Source of the DNA: Chrysemys picta bellii
Lineage: Eukaryota > Chordata > Testudines > Emydidae
NCBI RefSeq assembly: GCF_011386835.1
Contig: NC_088800.1
Span: forward strand, 12,238,572-12,302,571
Reading direction: 5' to 3'
DNA: 64,000 nucleotides
Part shown: piece by piece, positions 11,321 to 22,624 of the stretch
Position numbering within the stretch: the stretch's first letter is position 1
Layout of the letters: the number at the start of each line of letters is the position of its first letter
The notes under the pieces: model-generated
The model's input: only the letters and a program-made list of their open reading frames with translations
Databases searched by the model: none
Told to the model about the DNA's origin: nothing
Position numbers and translations under genes: made by a program

Positions 11321-12117
11321 TCACAAGTCCCAAGATGTTTTACCCTCACAGCCAGTTCTGAACATTCCTCAGGAACGGTCACTGCATCCCTGCTATCCTG
11401 TGCAGACCCCGGCCCTGTGAAGGTTCAATAACAAGCGCAGTCTCAGCCGTGCTCCTGGGCTAGCGCAGCGATTGTGGTCCCACTGGAAATTCACCCACCA
11501 GCTGCTCTCCAGCTTCTTTCCAAGCCAGCTAGTGGCTAACCCTCCGAAGTGCCTGTATCCAGCCCTGTGTCCCTGAGGGTGACCTGGAGTCAGGATTGTA
11601 ATGATGCAGCATTAGTCATTCATTAGCTCTCAGTCTGCAGGCTTGTTCTCCTGCTGCTGGGCTGATAGGTACGAGAGCCAGAGCGAGAGGGCAGGTCAGT
11701 CTGTTGCCTTCATAGCTGCAGGGCTGATCCTCTTGGTGGGGTCGAGCTGACTCTGTGGCTGTAATTGAATTAGCTCTGTTCAGAACCAGCTGCCAGCTCT
11801 CCTCGTCCCCTCTCGTCCCTGCCATGCTCATTACAGACGTGACTAGTCTCGGGAAGAGCCAGCGATTCTGCCCTTGTGCTGTTCACTTCACTGGCTGCGT
11901 GTCCTGGCTCCTGAAGCCTTTAAGTAGCCCAGTGGCTCTGCTGTAGCTCTGACCAGTCATGCCACTGAGCCTGCCTGAAACTGGAAGGGGAGAAAAGACT
12001 GCCTTGAGTTTAATGGCAGCCCAGAGCCTCAGTGAATGGGAGGCCAATGTGGTACTTAGGATCTGCAGTCTATGCCCGGTCAATATATATCCAGCTTCCC
12101 TTTGCAAGGCTCCTGTG
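11321..12117. other. Intron 5: no recognised feature
   Basis: This is unique-looking intronic sequence between the hAT-like element and the 48-bp array. No coding exon, RNA gene or repeat was recognised. Confidence 0.55.
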
Positions 12118-12405
12118 CACCAATGCTCTGGCCTTCTTGGGCACCCGTCCTAGCACCAGGCGGTGCACCAGTGCCATAGCCTTTCTGGGCACCCGTCCTA
12201 GCACCGGACGGCGCACCAGCGCCATGGCCTTTCTGGGCACCCATCCTAGCACCGGGCAGTGCACCAGCACCATGGCCTCACTGGGCACCCGTCCTAGCAC
12301 CGGGCAGTATACCAGCGCCATGGCTTTACTGGGCATCCATCCTAGCACCGGGCAGTGCACCAGTGCCATGGCCTTACTGGGCATCCATCCTAGCACCGGG
12401 CAGTG
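12118..12405. repeat. 48-bp tandem repeat, six copies
   Basis: Units begin CACCA at 12118, 12166, 12214, 12262 (after GCAGTG), 12310 (TACCA variant) and 12358, with an exact 48-bp period and no indels. The core is CTGGGCACCCATCCTAGCACC with substitutions. The period is divisible by three, so frames stay open on both strands through the array: a 130-codon frame on plus (12032-12424) and a 201-codon frame on minus (12070-12675). I see no homology, splice signals or conserved start, so I call it a minisatellite rather than a gene. Confidence 0.9.
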
Positions 12406-15347
12406 CATTTGCCTCCTGGTTTGACTGGTACTGTCTGGCTGAGCACCCGCAGTCACAGGAAGCATTGTCAGAAGGCTGAGAGAAGGACATCCCTTCCTAG
12501 CGTCCCGGTGTGGTTCCCCCTTGCCAGCAGATTCCACCAGATTCCTTACACTGTCACTTTCCGTATCCTGAATAGTCACCAAGATCTGCTGGCAGGGAAC
12601 TCGATCCCAGAGCAAGGGAGCATGCACAGAAAGAGGCCCTGGGAACGCATCCCCAATTGCACCGAGAGACGCCACCTAGGGGTTGCCCGAAGCACTTCTT
12701 AGCCTGGCACTTCCAAGGCCCCAGGGTTCTAGGGTGTTCACGCTTTGTGGCTCCTCCATCCCCTCGTTCACTTAGGATCGCCAGCGCCTCTTCTCTAGCA
12801 GCTGCACCGTGCAGGCCGAATGCGGCGCCTCTTGCCAGCCTTGCATCTGGTTTATTTCGGGAGACACATGGGAGAGCACAATATCCATCAGCTCCCCGTC
12901 AAGCCCTGACAGGCCTCCATTTGGCTTGCTCTGTGTGCCAGAGACCTCCAGCCCGGCTTGATGGGTTGCTGCTGCAAGGAGCCGTTCTGCAGGGCCAGGC
13001 CAACCAGCGAACGAGCTGCAGCATCAGTAGGCGAGATCCATTATCAGACTGGCCCATGGCGCTCCTCCTTCGCCCTGCTCTCCTCCCAGCAGGAGACACC
13101 ACGAGGCCCTTGCCAATATTTCACGCAGCATCTCCTGTGGGGAGTTTCTGGCACAGGGACGCGCTGCAATCATAGGATTAGCAGCCTGTTGATTTAAAGG
13201 GCTTATTACAGGAGCTTAATTTTATTTTGACAGATGAAAGTAAGTTAATTACAGCTGGAAATAGCTCAAGGTTTGGGTTATATTTTGTGCCTCCTGTGGG
13301 ATCTTTCCCCACCTTCCTTGGATAGTGACTGTCCTGCCTGAGAATCCTCTGAGCCCAAGGAAACCACCGCCCTGCCAAGCGAAAGCAGGAATTCGTTTTG
13401 ATCCCAATTTGTGGTTCATCCAGACAGCAGGATCCTCCTCTCCCTGTTGTCGGGACAAAGGGCCCCATGGAGGCTGCTGTCTGCTCAGATGGCAGTGCTC
13501 TGAGTCACATACCTGTGCAAACGTGCGCTCAATAGTCCTTTGGGTTTGTTTCTGCTGAAAACCAGCCCCTGCTCCCTTCCTGCACACGCCGGCCCTCAGG
13601 TGTGTTCCCAGGAGCTGCCCTGAGGGCACACTCAGTGCTGACTGTTCTGCGCCCCCAGGCTGGGATAAGGCTCTACGAAGCGCAGATCAACGGATCAAAC
13701 GTACGGAAACGGACAACACCACTCTGGGAGGAAAAACAACGCTGGTGGGGGAGGCAAAGCCACAAAGCGGCGGTGGGAGGGGAGTGCACGTGCAGACAGG
13801 TGTGTGCACAAATTCACATCCCAGGAGAGGGAGGTACGGGGGAAAAAACATCTGGAAGGAAGGGGCTGCTGCTGACCCCCCTTCCGAGAGCAAAGCTTGG
13901 ATCACCTCTAATAGTCCACACTGACGGATCCTGGCTCAGCTGCCCTGTACCCTGTGGAGTCTCCTTTTCTCCCTCTTTGGTTTACATGGAAGCATCACTC
14001 CTGCATTAATAAACCCCTTTGTCTTGGTGCCTAAACTACTGCTCATCTGACCTGAACTACACATACATCTCACAGCTAACTCCCACTCACCTGAGGCTCC
14101 ACTGACAAAGCAGGCAACAACTTCTCCTCTATTCCATCCATCCATCCATCATGAATCTAATCTATTCACCTGGCACATAGCACCGGAGCACCTTGTACAA
14201 ACGACGCGACTAACCACCTCTGCCTTCTCTTTGGCTCTCTCTGCCAGAGCAGTAGGGCCAACGCCAAGTCCACACAACAGTGCTGCATTTCATAGCCGAG
14301 CCCACGTCCGACCACCCCATCCCAGCCTGCAGGACAATTACCAATTCCTCAGCGTTTCCACAACCTGATGATGTTGCATCTCCATGCAGTGTTGCAATGG
14401 TAGATGAGGACAGTCCTCAGCTGTTACGTCAGCTCCCTCCTGGTTCTGTGAAGAAGAAAGCGTGTTCTAAGGAAGTTCTTGTTCATCTCCTGTGAGCCTG
14501 TGATCTCAGGAGGCTTTAGTAGAACCCCTCAGACCTTCAACTTCAGTTTTGGATCTGATGCCATTAAAACAGGGAGCAGAAGAACTTCATCGCATCCTCA
14601 CCACTACTAAGCCTGCAACGTTTCCAGGGGAAGGGGGATGTAATAGGGAGAGCCAGAAATAAGAAGTCTGTATTGTTAACACTGGGGAGAAGAACCAGAT
14701 TGACAGTCTGCGAGTCTCTCTATTCACAGAGAAGGTAGACCAGAAGCTCCCGTCTCATTGCTTCACCTAGACTTAACCCCCTGAGACGTGAAAGGAAGTT
14801 AAAGCCCATCCAATCCTTGGCCTCTCGCTTGAGACTAGCAATGAAGTTGCCACTCATGGTGATGGGGTTTTATGAGGTGAATGTCTATCCACCAAGAAGG
14901 GGTTGAAACCACCAAAGTCATTTCACACGGGCTACTCTGGAACAGCCATCAGATGGTAGCAACTTTCCTTCACTCCTGACCCAGGATAGACTGGAATCAA
15001 TGAAAGGCTTTGTAGCCCATTCCCAATCTCCTGATCCAACTAGCTCTGTGAGGACCATGCCTGTGACCGAGACAGAAGAATGGGGAAGGAGCAAGAAGAT
15101 TAATCACTAGCTAAGCTGACCACAGCACAAATTCCTCACAGGGAAACAACAAATACGCCAGTCAAACTGCAGGTCTGAAAGTTACACTGATCGGAAATCC
15201 AGGCCTAGAGTCAACAAAGCATTCACAGTCTGAAGGACCAGGGACATGGGTGTAAGGTTTACTATCACCCCAAATCCCAGGGCAATAAACAAACACTTCC
15301 TGCGATGGGACCAGAGCTGGGAGCCTAAGCTTGCAAATGATCTAAAG
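12406..15347. other. Intron 5: mostly unique; candidate element at 13184-13310
   Basis: No exon is recognised. A CCAT microsatellite is at about 14134-14150. At 13184-13310 a compact AT-rich segment contains TTGACAGATG (MEIS/TGIF-like) near TTAATTACAGCTGG (homeodomain core next to an E-box CAGCTG), which looks like regulatory sequence; that is an inference only. Confidence 0.45.
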
Positions 15348-15420
15348 CAGGGGTCGGCAATCTTTGGTCTATGGACCATCCATTGCACACTGAGCCCTTC
15401 CTGGTGGTCTTCAGAATGAA
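15348..15420 (+). mobile_element. Degraded hAT-type MITE end
   Basis: It starts CAGGGGTCGGCAATCTTTGG, the terminal sequence shared by the elements at 20844, 52224 and 58221, but no matching inverted end or TSD follows. It is a truncated or diverged copy. Confidence 0.5.
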
Positions 15421-15688
15421 ACACAGAGAGACTTGTAGTGGGTTTGGCTCAAGTCAGCTCCAGCACAAAACATAGCACTCTCACTCGAGAGGTTCATGAG
15501 ATACCAGCTACTAAAAAATATCAGGAACACACTGCTTTGTTGGGCCTGCAGCACATACGTGTCCAATTGCTGAAAACCAGTAATAGATCAGCCAGAAAAA
15601 GCCACAGGTCCCCATAACCCATCCGTGTCATTGAGACGCGACAGTCTCGGCCCAGCAAGAGGGACGGGGGCCAGGCAGGAATTCTCAC

Positions 15689-15982
15689 CCTCGGACGGCG
15701 TGCAGCAGGCGCAGCGAGGGGTAGGCCGTGCGGACGTTGATGCGGTGCTTGAGGATGAGCTCGTTGACCCACTCCACGCGCTCCTTGCCCCCTTTGGCCA
15801 TGAATGCGGGGATCCAGAGGATGCTGCCGTTGAGACTGTGGAGACGCTGCAGCAGCTTCTCCCGCCAGGTCTCGTTCACCAGGTCCTCGAAGGCACGCTG
15901 GATGACAGAAGGATTCATAGTCACAAGGTCTGTCTTCGTCCCCACGTCCCAGGCATAGTCCTGAACAGGGGCCAGATTACAC
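15689..15982 (-). CDS. ST8SIA2: ST8SIA2 exon 5
   Basis: The exon is 294 bp, phase 2 at both ends, with acceptor GTTGCAG and donor GTGAGA. It encodes residues 184-280. It opens with [18 protein letters not shown], the second half of sialylmotif L (donor CMP-sialic acid binding). Two N-glycosylation sequons follow at the positions expected for the family, Asn219 (NET) and Asn234 (NGS). The end, from about Lys261 ([20 protein letters not shown]), is the start of the basic polysialyltransferase domain that holds the growing polysialic acid chain. Position 194 is Trp, where I recall Arg in the human protein; this is a change inside sialylmotif L. The remaining sequence is close to mammalian ST8SIA2. 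Confidence 0.98.
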
Positions 15983-16294
15983 CTGCAACACAGGAGAGAG
16001 CGTCACAGTGTGCTCCAGGGAAGGGGAAGGACAAAGGTTAGTCGGTGAGTGCTAGCACTGGGGAAAGGCGCCTGATTGCCAGTCCTGGGGTTGCACAGGT
16101 ACAGCACAGGCAGCGTCAGGGCAAGCTTCCTCGCAACTCCCCGTGGCAGTGTGCTGCGATCCTGCCCTGGAAGGATGAGAGCGGAGCTCATTCTCCAGGG
16201 CTCAGTCAGTCTTTGCCCTCTCCTCGCAGAGACCACCACCAAAGGGGCCAAACAGTGCCCGAGGAGAGTGGTGGTGACGAGGCAGCCGGGGGTG

Positions 16295-16465
16295 GTGGCT
16301 GAGCACAGTTCTAGGGACCAGGAATGCCTCACTTTGACTCCTGCCTCTGCCACTGACTTCCTGTGTGACCCGGGGCAAATCCCCTAGATGGTGTCCCCTG
16401 CCTGAACGTAGGGATAGCAACCCCAGAGGGCTGTTGTGAGGATTGGTTGGTGTTCTATAAAGAGC
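16295..16465 (+). mobile_element. MIR-like SINE fragment
   Basis: The segment has the MIR order: ...CAGGAATG...CCTGCCTCTGCCACTGACTT, then CCTGTGTGACCCGGGGCAAAT, and a tail ending TGTGAGGATT...TTCTATAAAG. It is diverged, as expected for this ancient CORE-SINE. Confidence 0.7.
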
Positions 16466-16794
16466 AGGGGAGCATTACTGTGATGAGGGCACCTGCCTAT
16501 TAGTGGAGTCTGTTCAGTGATCGACATGAAATGCCTTTCAGTCACTACAGCCCCAGGTCAGACTCATGGCAGATACTCTGAGGAAAGACCTTCTGCATCC
16601 CGTTACCAATTCCCTAGAACATGACCTATCAAGAGCCTGCTAGGAATATCAGTGACTAACTAATGACCCCTGGGCATCTGGCTATGTTGCTAATGTGGCT
16701 TCAGAGCTCACAGTATTGGAAGGTTATAGTAGCCATTCAGGTCAAGGCGACGGTTTTAATACAGAAAAACCTATGGGGAGAGCAAACTCAGAAA

Positions 16795-17060
16795 GCGTGT
16801 GTGTACCAGGCAAGAACGTGGGGAATGTGTGTGCTTGTGCATGTCTGCATCTGTGTGCACAGGTCTACATATGCACGCATGTTTGCACAGCTGGGTGAAT
16901 GGCTACATCTCTGCATATACAGGCCTACGTTGGCTTCTGAATATGCTAACGTGTGTGTGTGTCTGTCAGTTTGCATGCGTGTCTCTGTGTGGATGTTCAT
17001 AAATGTCCCAGGGCATGAATTTTTGGTGCACATGTGTGCTTATACCGACATGTATCTGTT
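16795..17060 (+). repeat. Degenerate TG-rich tract
   Basis: Alternating purine-pyrimidine sequence with many TGTGTG, CATGTG and TGCATGC motifs produces a spurious 150-codon frame. There is no coding evidence. It could adopt Z-DNA in part. Confidence 0.7.
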
Positions 17061-17234
17061 CATGTGCACAGCTAACAAACACAAGGTAACAAAATACCTA
17101 GGTTTACTGCTATGACAAATTTGAACTGAAGTGATTTTTCCAGAGCAGGGAAACCCTCTCTGCAATAGAGGTCTTGTGTGTCTCATTGCATCAGTATCGC
17201 AACAGCCAATTCAAGTGGTGTGAGGGGCACAGAG

Positions 17235-18316
17235 TAGGGTTACCATATTTCAGCAAGCAAAAAAGAGGACGGGAGGAGCCCCGCCCTAGCCCCGCCCCTG
17301 CCCCTCCCACTTCCCGCCCCCCCAGAACCCCCAACCCTCCCCCCGTTCCTTGTCCCCTGACTGCCCCCTCCTGGGACCCCTGCCCCTAACTGCCCCCCGG
17401 GACTCCACTCCCTATCTAAGCCTCCTTGCCTCTTGTCCCCTGACTGCCCCAACCCTTATCCACACCCCCACCCCCAGACAGACCCCTGGGACTCCCACGC
17501 CCCATCCAACCACTCCGCAGCCCCTGACAGCCCCCCCCCAGAACTCCCAACCCATCTAAACCCCTCTGCTCCCTGTCCCCTGACTGCTCCGATCCCTCTC
17601 CACACTCCTGCCCCCTGACAGCCCCCCCAGAACTCCCAACCCATCTAAACCCCTCTGCTCCCTGTCCCCTGACTGCTCCGATCCCTCTCCCCACTCCTGC
17701 CCCCTGACAGCTCCCCCCCAGAACTCCCAGCCCCCTACCCCCCGCTCCTTGTCCCCTGACTGCCCCCTCCTGGGACCCCTGCTCCTAACTGCCCTCCAGA
17801 ACCCCACCCCCTACCTAAGACTCCCTGTTCCTTGTCCCCTAACTGCCCCTTCCTAAGACCCCCCCCCAACTGCCCCCCAGGACCCTACCCCCTACCTGTA
17901 CCCTGACTGCCCAAAACTTTCTCCACTCCCCTCCAAAAGCCCCCCCAGAACCTCCCTGTCCCTTCTCCTGCCCCCCCCCCTCCTTACCCTGCTGCTCAGA
18001 ACAGGGTGTTGGGCTCTGTGCCAGCCGGACACATGGCTGAGCTCCCCTGCAAAACACAAAACCCGGTCCCTGGCCCTGCACAGGGCTGCGGGACCGGGCT
18101 GCAGGAGGAGCTGCCGGCCGGCTCAGAATGCAGGGAGGGGGGGGTGGGAGGAGGAAACTGCTCTGGAGTCCAGCCCGGGACTTTCCTGCAGCCCTCCCAG
18201 CCGGGGGAGGGGGAAATCCCGGACATTGTGAGTGCTTCACAAATTCCCCCCGGACGCTATTTTTAGCACACAAAAGGAGGACATGTCCGGGTAAATCCGG
18301 ACGAATGGTAACCCTA
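17235..18316. mobile_element. hAT-like non-autonomous element (TAGGGTTACCAT ends), 1082 bp
   Basis: Perfect 8-bp duplications GCACAGAG flank the element (17227-17234 and 18317-18324). The ends TAGGGTTACCAT and ATGGTAACCCTA are inverted. Just inside are related internal arms (AAAAAAGAGGAC at about 17261 and AAAGGAGGACATGTCCGG at about 18274). The interior is a C-rich array followed by about 300 bp of unique GC-rich sequence. There is no transposase, so it would have been mobilised in trans. Confidence 0.85.
17440..17990. repeat. C-rich minisatellite, about 89-bp period
   Basis: The anchor GAACTCCCA recurs at 17541, 17630 and 17721, with degenerate units before and after built of CCCTGACTGCCCC and CCTGTCCCCTGAC. 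The plus strand is almost free of G runs, and the minus strand is G-rich. It is confined to the transposable element at 17235-18316. Confidence 0.8.
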
Positions 18317-18324
18317 GCACAGAG

Positions 18325-19340
18325 TCCACTGTTACCTCTGAGGATGGTACGTGCACCAGGAGACACGGGAGACTCACAAAGCCAGCAGCTCACAGGAGCA
18401 GCACCCACCACTGGGAGGAGAGAACAGCTGGTTGTGTAGCCTCAGGAAAGCCACAGTGGCCGAGGAGCAGAGTGGGCCAAGGCTGGCTTGTTCCAGTGAG
18501 CCCTCCTGCTGGAGCTGAACCTGACCGAAAACACAGGGGGCACCAAGGGGCTGTGCATGCTTGTGAGTGTGTGCACGGAGACACCCATCTCTCGTGCCTC
18601 GGCAAGGCACTCCAAGGAACGTACAGCACCGGAGCATGCAGAGAGCTGCTCTAACTGGAAGGGCTAGTGATATCCTGTGAGTGTTTCCGTCTCGCCTGGA
18701 ATGACAGTGTGACACCTGCGGTCCTTAATTCCAACCTGGCTGGAGTAATATTATCCCGAGTCCCTTCTCCCCCTCCCGGCGACTGTGTGCTAAACAGCAG
18801 ACCCCCCGGCACCAGCAATGATCGTGATACCAGCAGGAGGTGGAGGCCCGGGAGATCAGTGATTGGTGGGCTCCAGAGGGCCAGGCTGCTTAGGGGCTCT
18901 GACCTTGAGAAACCTTTGTGCAATGTAAGAAAGGGCGCACGCACTTGCACACACACACACACGCATGTGCACACACGCACACACAAAAGGAATTCACTCC
19001 TGCTGCTCTGGAAACTCCTCGCACTCACCCTGTCTGTGATTCCAGCCCACGTGCGAGGGCAAGGAAAGCTGTGCGGCACTGAGACTGAGGGCTGCATTTG
19101 CCTCGAGCTGGGACAAGATCATCCCCTTTCCCTGTTGCTCCTGATGGTGGAATCCAAGTCACTTATTTCTGTCATTTTGAGTGCTGGAGAGATGACTCTA
19201 CTGACCCATTACTCTGCACCAGAGCCTGGTGCTGGCAGAATGGAGCATGTGAGCAGCTGATGTGGCCTCTCAGGGCCCTGAAAGTTGCTATGCTTCTGGC
19301 AATGTGCCGAAAACCCCAGATCACCCCCACGCTGCCTATC
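18325..19340. other. Intron 4: no gene; CA microsatellite
   Basis: An imperfect (CA)n tract lies at about 18946-18985. The rest is unique-looking. No exon is recognised, and a 197-codon frame across the CA tract has no recognisable similarity. Confidence 0.55.
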
Positions 19341-20411
19341 ACATGCAGAGGAGGAGAAAGCCCTTGGTGCATTGATTGATCACAGGATGACTATGAGCCG
19401 TCAATGTGATGCGGCTGCGAAAAGGGCTAATGCAGTCCTAGGATGTAGCAGGCGAGGTATTTCCAGTAGAGACAGGGAAGTGTTAGTACCATTATCCAAG
19501 GCATTGGTGGGACCTCATCTGGAGTACTGTGTGCTGTTCTAGTCTATGTTGAATTCAAAGAAAGATGAATTCAAACTGGAATAGGTACAGAGAAGGGCTA
19601 TTAGGATGATCTGAGGAATTGGAAACCTACCTTCTGAAAGGAGACTCAACGAGCTTGGCTCGTTTAGTGTAACCAAAAGAAGGGGAGATATGATTGCTCT
19701 CTATAAATACATCAGAGGGATAAATACATGGGAGGGAGAGGAGTTATTTAAGTTAAGTGCCAATGTGGACACAAGAACAAATACATATAAACTGGCCATC
19801 AACAAGTTTAGGCTTGAAATTAGGTGAAGGTTTGTAACCATCAGAGGAGTGAAGTTCTGGAACAGCCTTCCAAGGGGAGCGGAGGGGGTGAAAAACCTAA
19901 CTGGCTTCAAGACTGAGCTTGATAAACTCATGGAGAGGCTGGAATGATGGGACTGCCTACAATGGCATGTGGCCCATCAGCAACTACCAGTGCAAAAATC
20001 CCCAATGGCTCGAGATGGAACACTAGATGGGGAGGGCTCTGAGTTACTACAGAGAATTCTTTCCCAGGTATCTGCCTGGTGGGTCTTACCCATGTGCTCA
20101 CCGTCTAACTGATCGCCAGATTTGGGGTCGGGAAGGAATTTTCCTGTGGCTCAGATTGGCAGAAACCCTGGGTTTTTGTTGCCTTCCTCTGCAGCATGGG
20201 ACTTGGGTCACCTGCAGTTTAAACTAGTGTAAGTGGTGGATTCTCTGTAACTTACGGTCTTTAAACCATGATTTGAGGACTTCAGTAACTCAGCAAGAGA
20301 TTAGGGTCTATTACAGGAGCGGATGAGCGAGGGTCTGTGGCCTGCAATGTGCAGGAGGTCAGACTAGATGATCACAATGGTCCCTTCTGATCTTAAAGTC
20401 TATCAGTCTAA
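19341..20411 (+). mobile_element. CR1-family LINE 3' fragment (second subfamily)
   Basis: The translation in shifting frames gives the C-terminal RT region: ALIDHRMTMSRQCDAAAKRAN, VLVPLSKALVGPHLEYCV, then NLPSERRLNELGSFSV and GVKFWNSLPRG. The 3' end is ...TGGTCCCTTCTGATCTTAAAGTCTAT, a CR1 subfamily tail different from the ATCTATGA type. It is interrupted by several stops and frameshifts and is older than the copy at 4085-6515. Confidence 0.85.
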
Positions 20412-20412
20412 G

Positions 20413-20505
20413 TGACTTACTCAAGGGTATGCACAGTGAGAAATAGGCTACAAGGCTCCTGATTCCTAGGTCCTTGCTCTAATCATTAGGACATGCTGCC
20501 TTAAT
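20413..20505 (-). mobile_element. MIR-like SINE fragment
   Basis: On the minus strand it reads TCCTAATGATTAGAGCAAGG, then CTAGGAATCAGGAG and finally GTGACTTACTC-type sequence, the MIR order. It abuts the CR1 tail. Confidence 0.6.
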
Positions 20506-20602
20506 GGCTAATAAACTCAAAGGAAATATAGGAACTGAAAGCCAAAGACATGGCAATCTGTGTGCCCAGGAATGCAGGACCCAGCTATCCCTGCCAGAGC
20601 CT

Positions 20603-21213
20603 AGTCTACACTAGAAAAGGGTGGCTGGCATGGCTATGCCGGTTTAGTTGTACCGGCAAACCCTCCTGGTGTATATTCAGTTTGTACCAGCAAAAAGTGC
20701 TTTTGCCAGTATAGCTTATTCTGGTTTCCTGAGCAAAATAAGTTACACGGCAAAAGCACTTTTATGTAACTGTGTCTACACTAGGACTTTAGTCATAGAA
20801 ATGTTGCAAAAAAATCACCGCATCAGTCGACCTTACTATACTCCAGGGGTCGGCAACCTTTGGCATGCGGCTTGCCAGGGTAAGCACCCTGGGGGGCCGG
20901 GCCGGTTTGTTTACCTGCCGCGTGTGCAGGTCTGGCCGATTGTGGCTCCTACTGGCCGTGGTTCGCTGCTCCAGGCCAATGGGGGCGGCGGGAAGCGGCG
21001 CGGGCCGAGAGATGTGCTGGCCGTCGTTTCCCACCACCCCCGTTGGTCTGGGATGGCAAACCACGGCCACTGGGAGCTGCGATCGGCCGAACCTGCGGAC
21101 GCGGCAGGTAAACAAACCGGCCCATCCCGCCAGGGTGCTTACCCTGGCGAGCCGCGTGCCAAAGGTTGCCGACCCCTGCTATACTCATTCCTAGTGTAGA
21201 CCTTGCCTAGGAC
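20603..21213. mobile_element. MITE with TCTACACTAG ends, split by a hAT MITE
   Basis: The ends TCTACACTAG and CTAGTGTAGA are inverted. The 5' part runs to about 20843 and the short 3' part resumes at 21187. The middle is the later insertion 20844-21178. A secondary internal copy of the end, GTGTCTACACTAGG, is at about 20772. Confidence 0.65.
20844..21178. mobile_element. hAT-type MITE, 335 bp, perfect TSD
   Basis: The ends are CAGGGGTCGGCAACCTTTGG and CCAAAGGTTGCCGACCCCTG, perfectly inverted over 20 bp. The 8-bp TSD CTATACTC is exact at 20836-20843 and 21179-21186. The interior is a long imperfect palindrome. It has exactly the same length and family as 52224-52558. Confidence 0.93.
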
Positions 21214-21644
21214 AGTTCTCACTGTCGCTGCCATAAGACCGCTGGCCTAACCCTTGCTGTGACCACGATGGCCTTTGTTTTCTAGGCTGGCTTTTGTTCC
21301 ATTTCAAGCTGCCGAGCAAACTACCCGGGGAACATTCCCCAAAGATCAGAGAGAGGCCCTGGGTTCCACTCTGACACACAGGACGGTTGGGTTGGCTGTG
21401 TTCATCCAGAGGGCAGAGGTAGCATTATCTTCATTCCCATGTCACACGCAGGACTGCCTTTATAAGCCACTGATCGATTGGGCTGTCTCCATAATAGACT
21501 TGCCAGAAAGCAAATGTCTGCACAGACATAAATCACCAGCAGACATGCAGAGCTCCTCAGCTAACACATCTGCATGGGCTTGAGGGATAAAGAGGCCAGC
21601 TCTTTTCCGTCTCTCTCTTTGCTACTGCAAGTATTATTTTGACA

Positions 21645-22255
21645 ATTTAGTGTGTGTGTGTGTGCATGTGTGTGAGAGGAGAGGGTATGGTACATGTTTG
21701 GCTTGTGTAGGGATTGTATGTATTTCTGTAGGGGCAGAGGGAATGGTACGCCTGTGTGTGCATGGTGGCTTGTGTACGTTTATGCGTAAGAACAGAGAGT
21801 GTATTGGGTGGAGGTGATGCACATGAGGGAGGATTGAGTTGAGGTGTCGTGGAGAGTGTGTAGGTGACTGTGGGAGAAGGTCGAGGGTGTTTGTGTAGGA
21901 ATGATGTATGTGTCTGTAGGGGTGTGTAGGATAGAGTTTGCTTGCATCTGGGGGGTTTGGCTGGGGTGTGTGTCATCAGTGTTGGTGTACTTCTCTGCCA
22001 CAGTGTGGGGGCGGAGCATGTTGTAGGAAGGGAGTGGTGTATATGAGAAGATGTGTGTGTTTGTAAGGTGGGCGGGGCACAGTGTGTGTTAGGGTGTGAG
22101 TGGCAGGTGTGTGAGAAGGACGTGTGTCTGTGGGGGTATGGGAGGGTGGTGGTGGAGGTGTTCATGACTTGAGGGGTGTTTGTGTGGATGGTGTGCGTGT
22201 GTGACAGTGTGTGGTTGTGGAGTGCGTCGGGTTGTGGCGGGCAGGCTTGTGATGT
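21645..22255 (+). repeat. GT-rich degenerate tract, about 600 bp
   Basis: The plus strand is almost purely G/T/A with many TGTGTG runs and very few C residues, and starts with a (GT)n core at about 21652-21664. It leaves a 214-codon spurious frame of His/Thr-rich sequence on minus. It looks like a decayed, expanded microsatellite. It lies 370 bp upstream of the exon 4 donor side of intron 4. Confidence 0.75.
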
Positions 22256-22624
22256 TGTGCAAGGCCCGCTTCTGAGGTACTCTGGGTACATACAGCCCTG
22301 GCTCCTTTGCCGACTGTTTCCATCTTTTTGAATTCATATTAAACACTCCCCATTGGGTTTTGTTCAGTGCCCATCCTTCCCGCTCTGACAAGGGGGCTCC
22401 CTGCACTATTTAGTGCACACCGTGGGAAGGGGGAGTGTGGGCGGAGGCGGGAGGAGGGGGTTGGAATACGCAGCACTCTGTCAGTCCCCCAGTGACAGGA
22501 AAGGCTCTGTCCCAGTCGCCTGGCTCGGAGCCTGGGGGTCCCGTCCCTGGATCCCCATGTGTTTTGTGGGAGTGAGTAGGAGCCCCGCTGTATGGGAGGC
22601 ATGGCCTCTCTGACCCCTCACTAC

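Noticed and set aside
10637..11431. Overlapping 160-254-codon frames on both strands
   Set aside because: They fall in the 55-bp GC-rich array inside a transposable element and have no recognisable domains.
12118..12405. CRISPR-like array of 48-bp repeats
   Set aside because: Repeats are head to tail without unique spacers and lie in a vertebrate intron.
21647..22291. 214-codon His/Thr-rich minus frame
   Set aside because: It arises from a GT-rich degenerate microsatellite tract.
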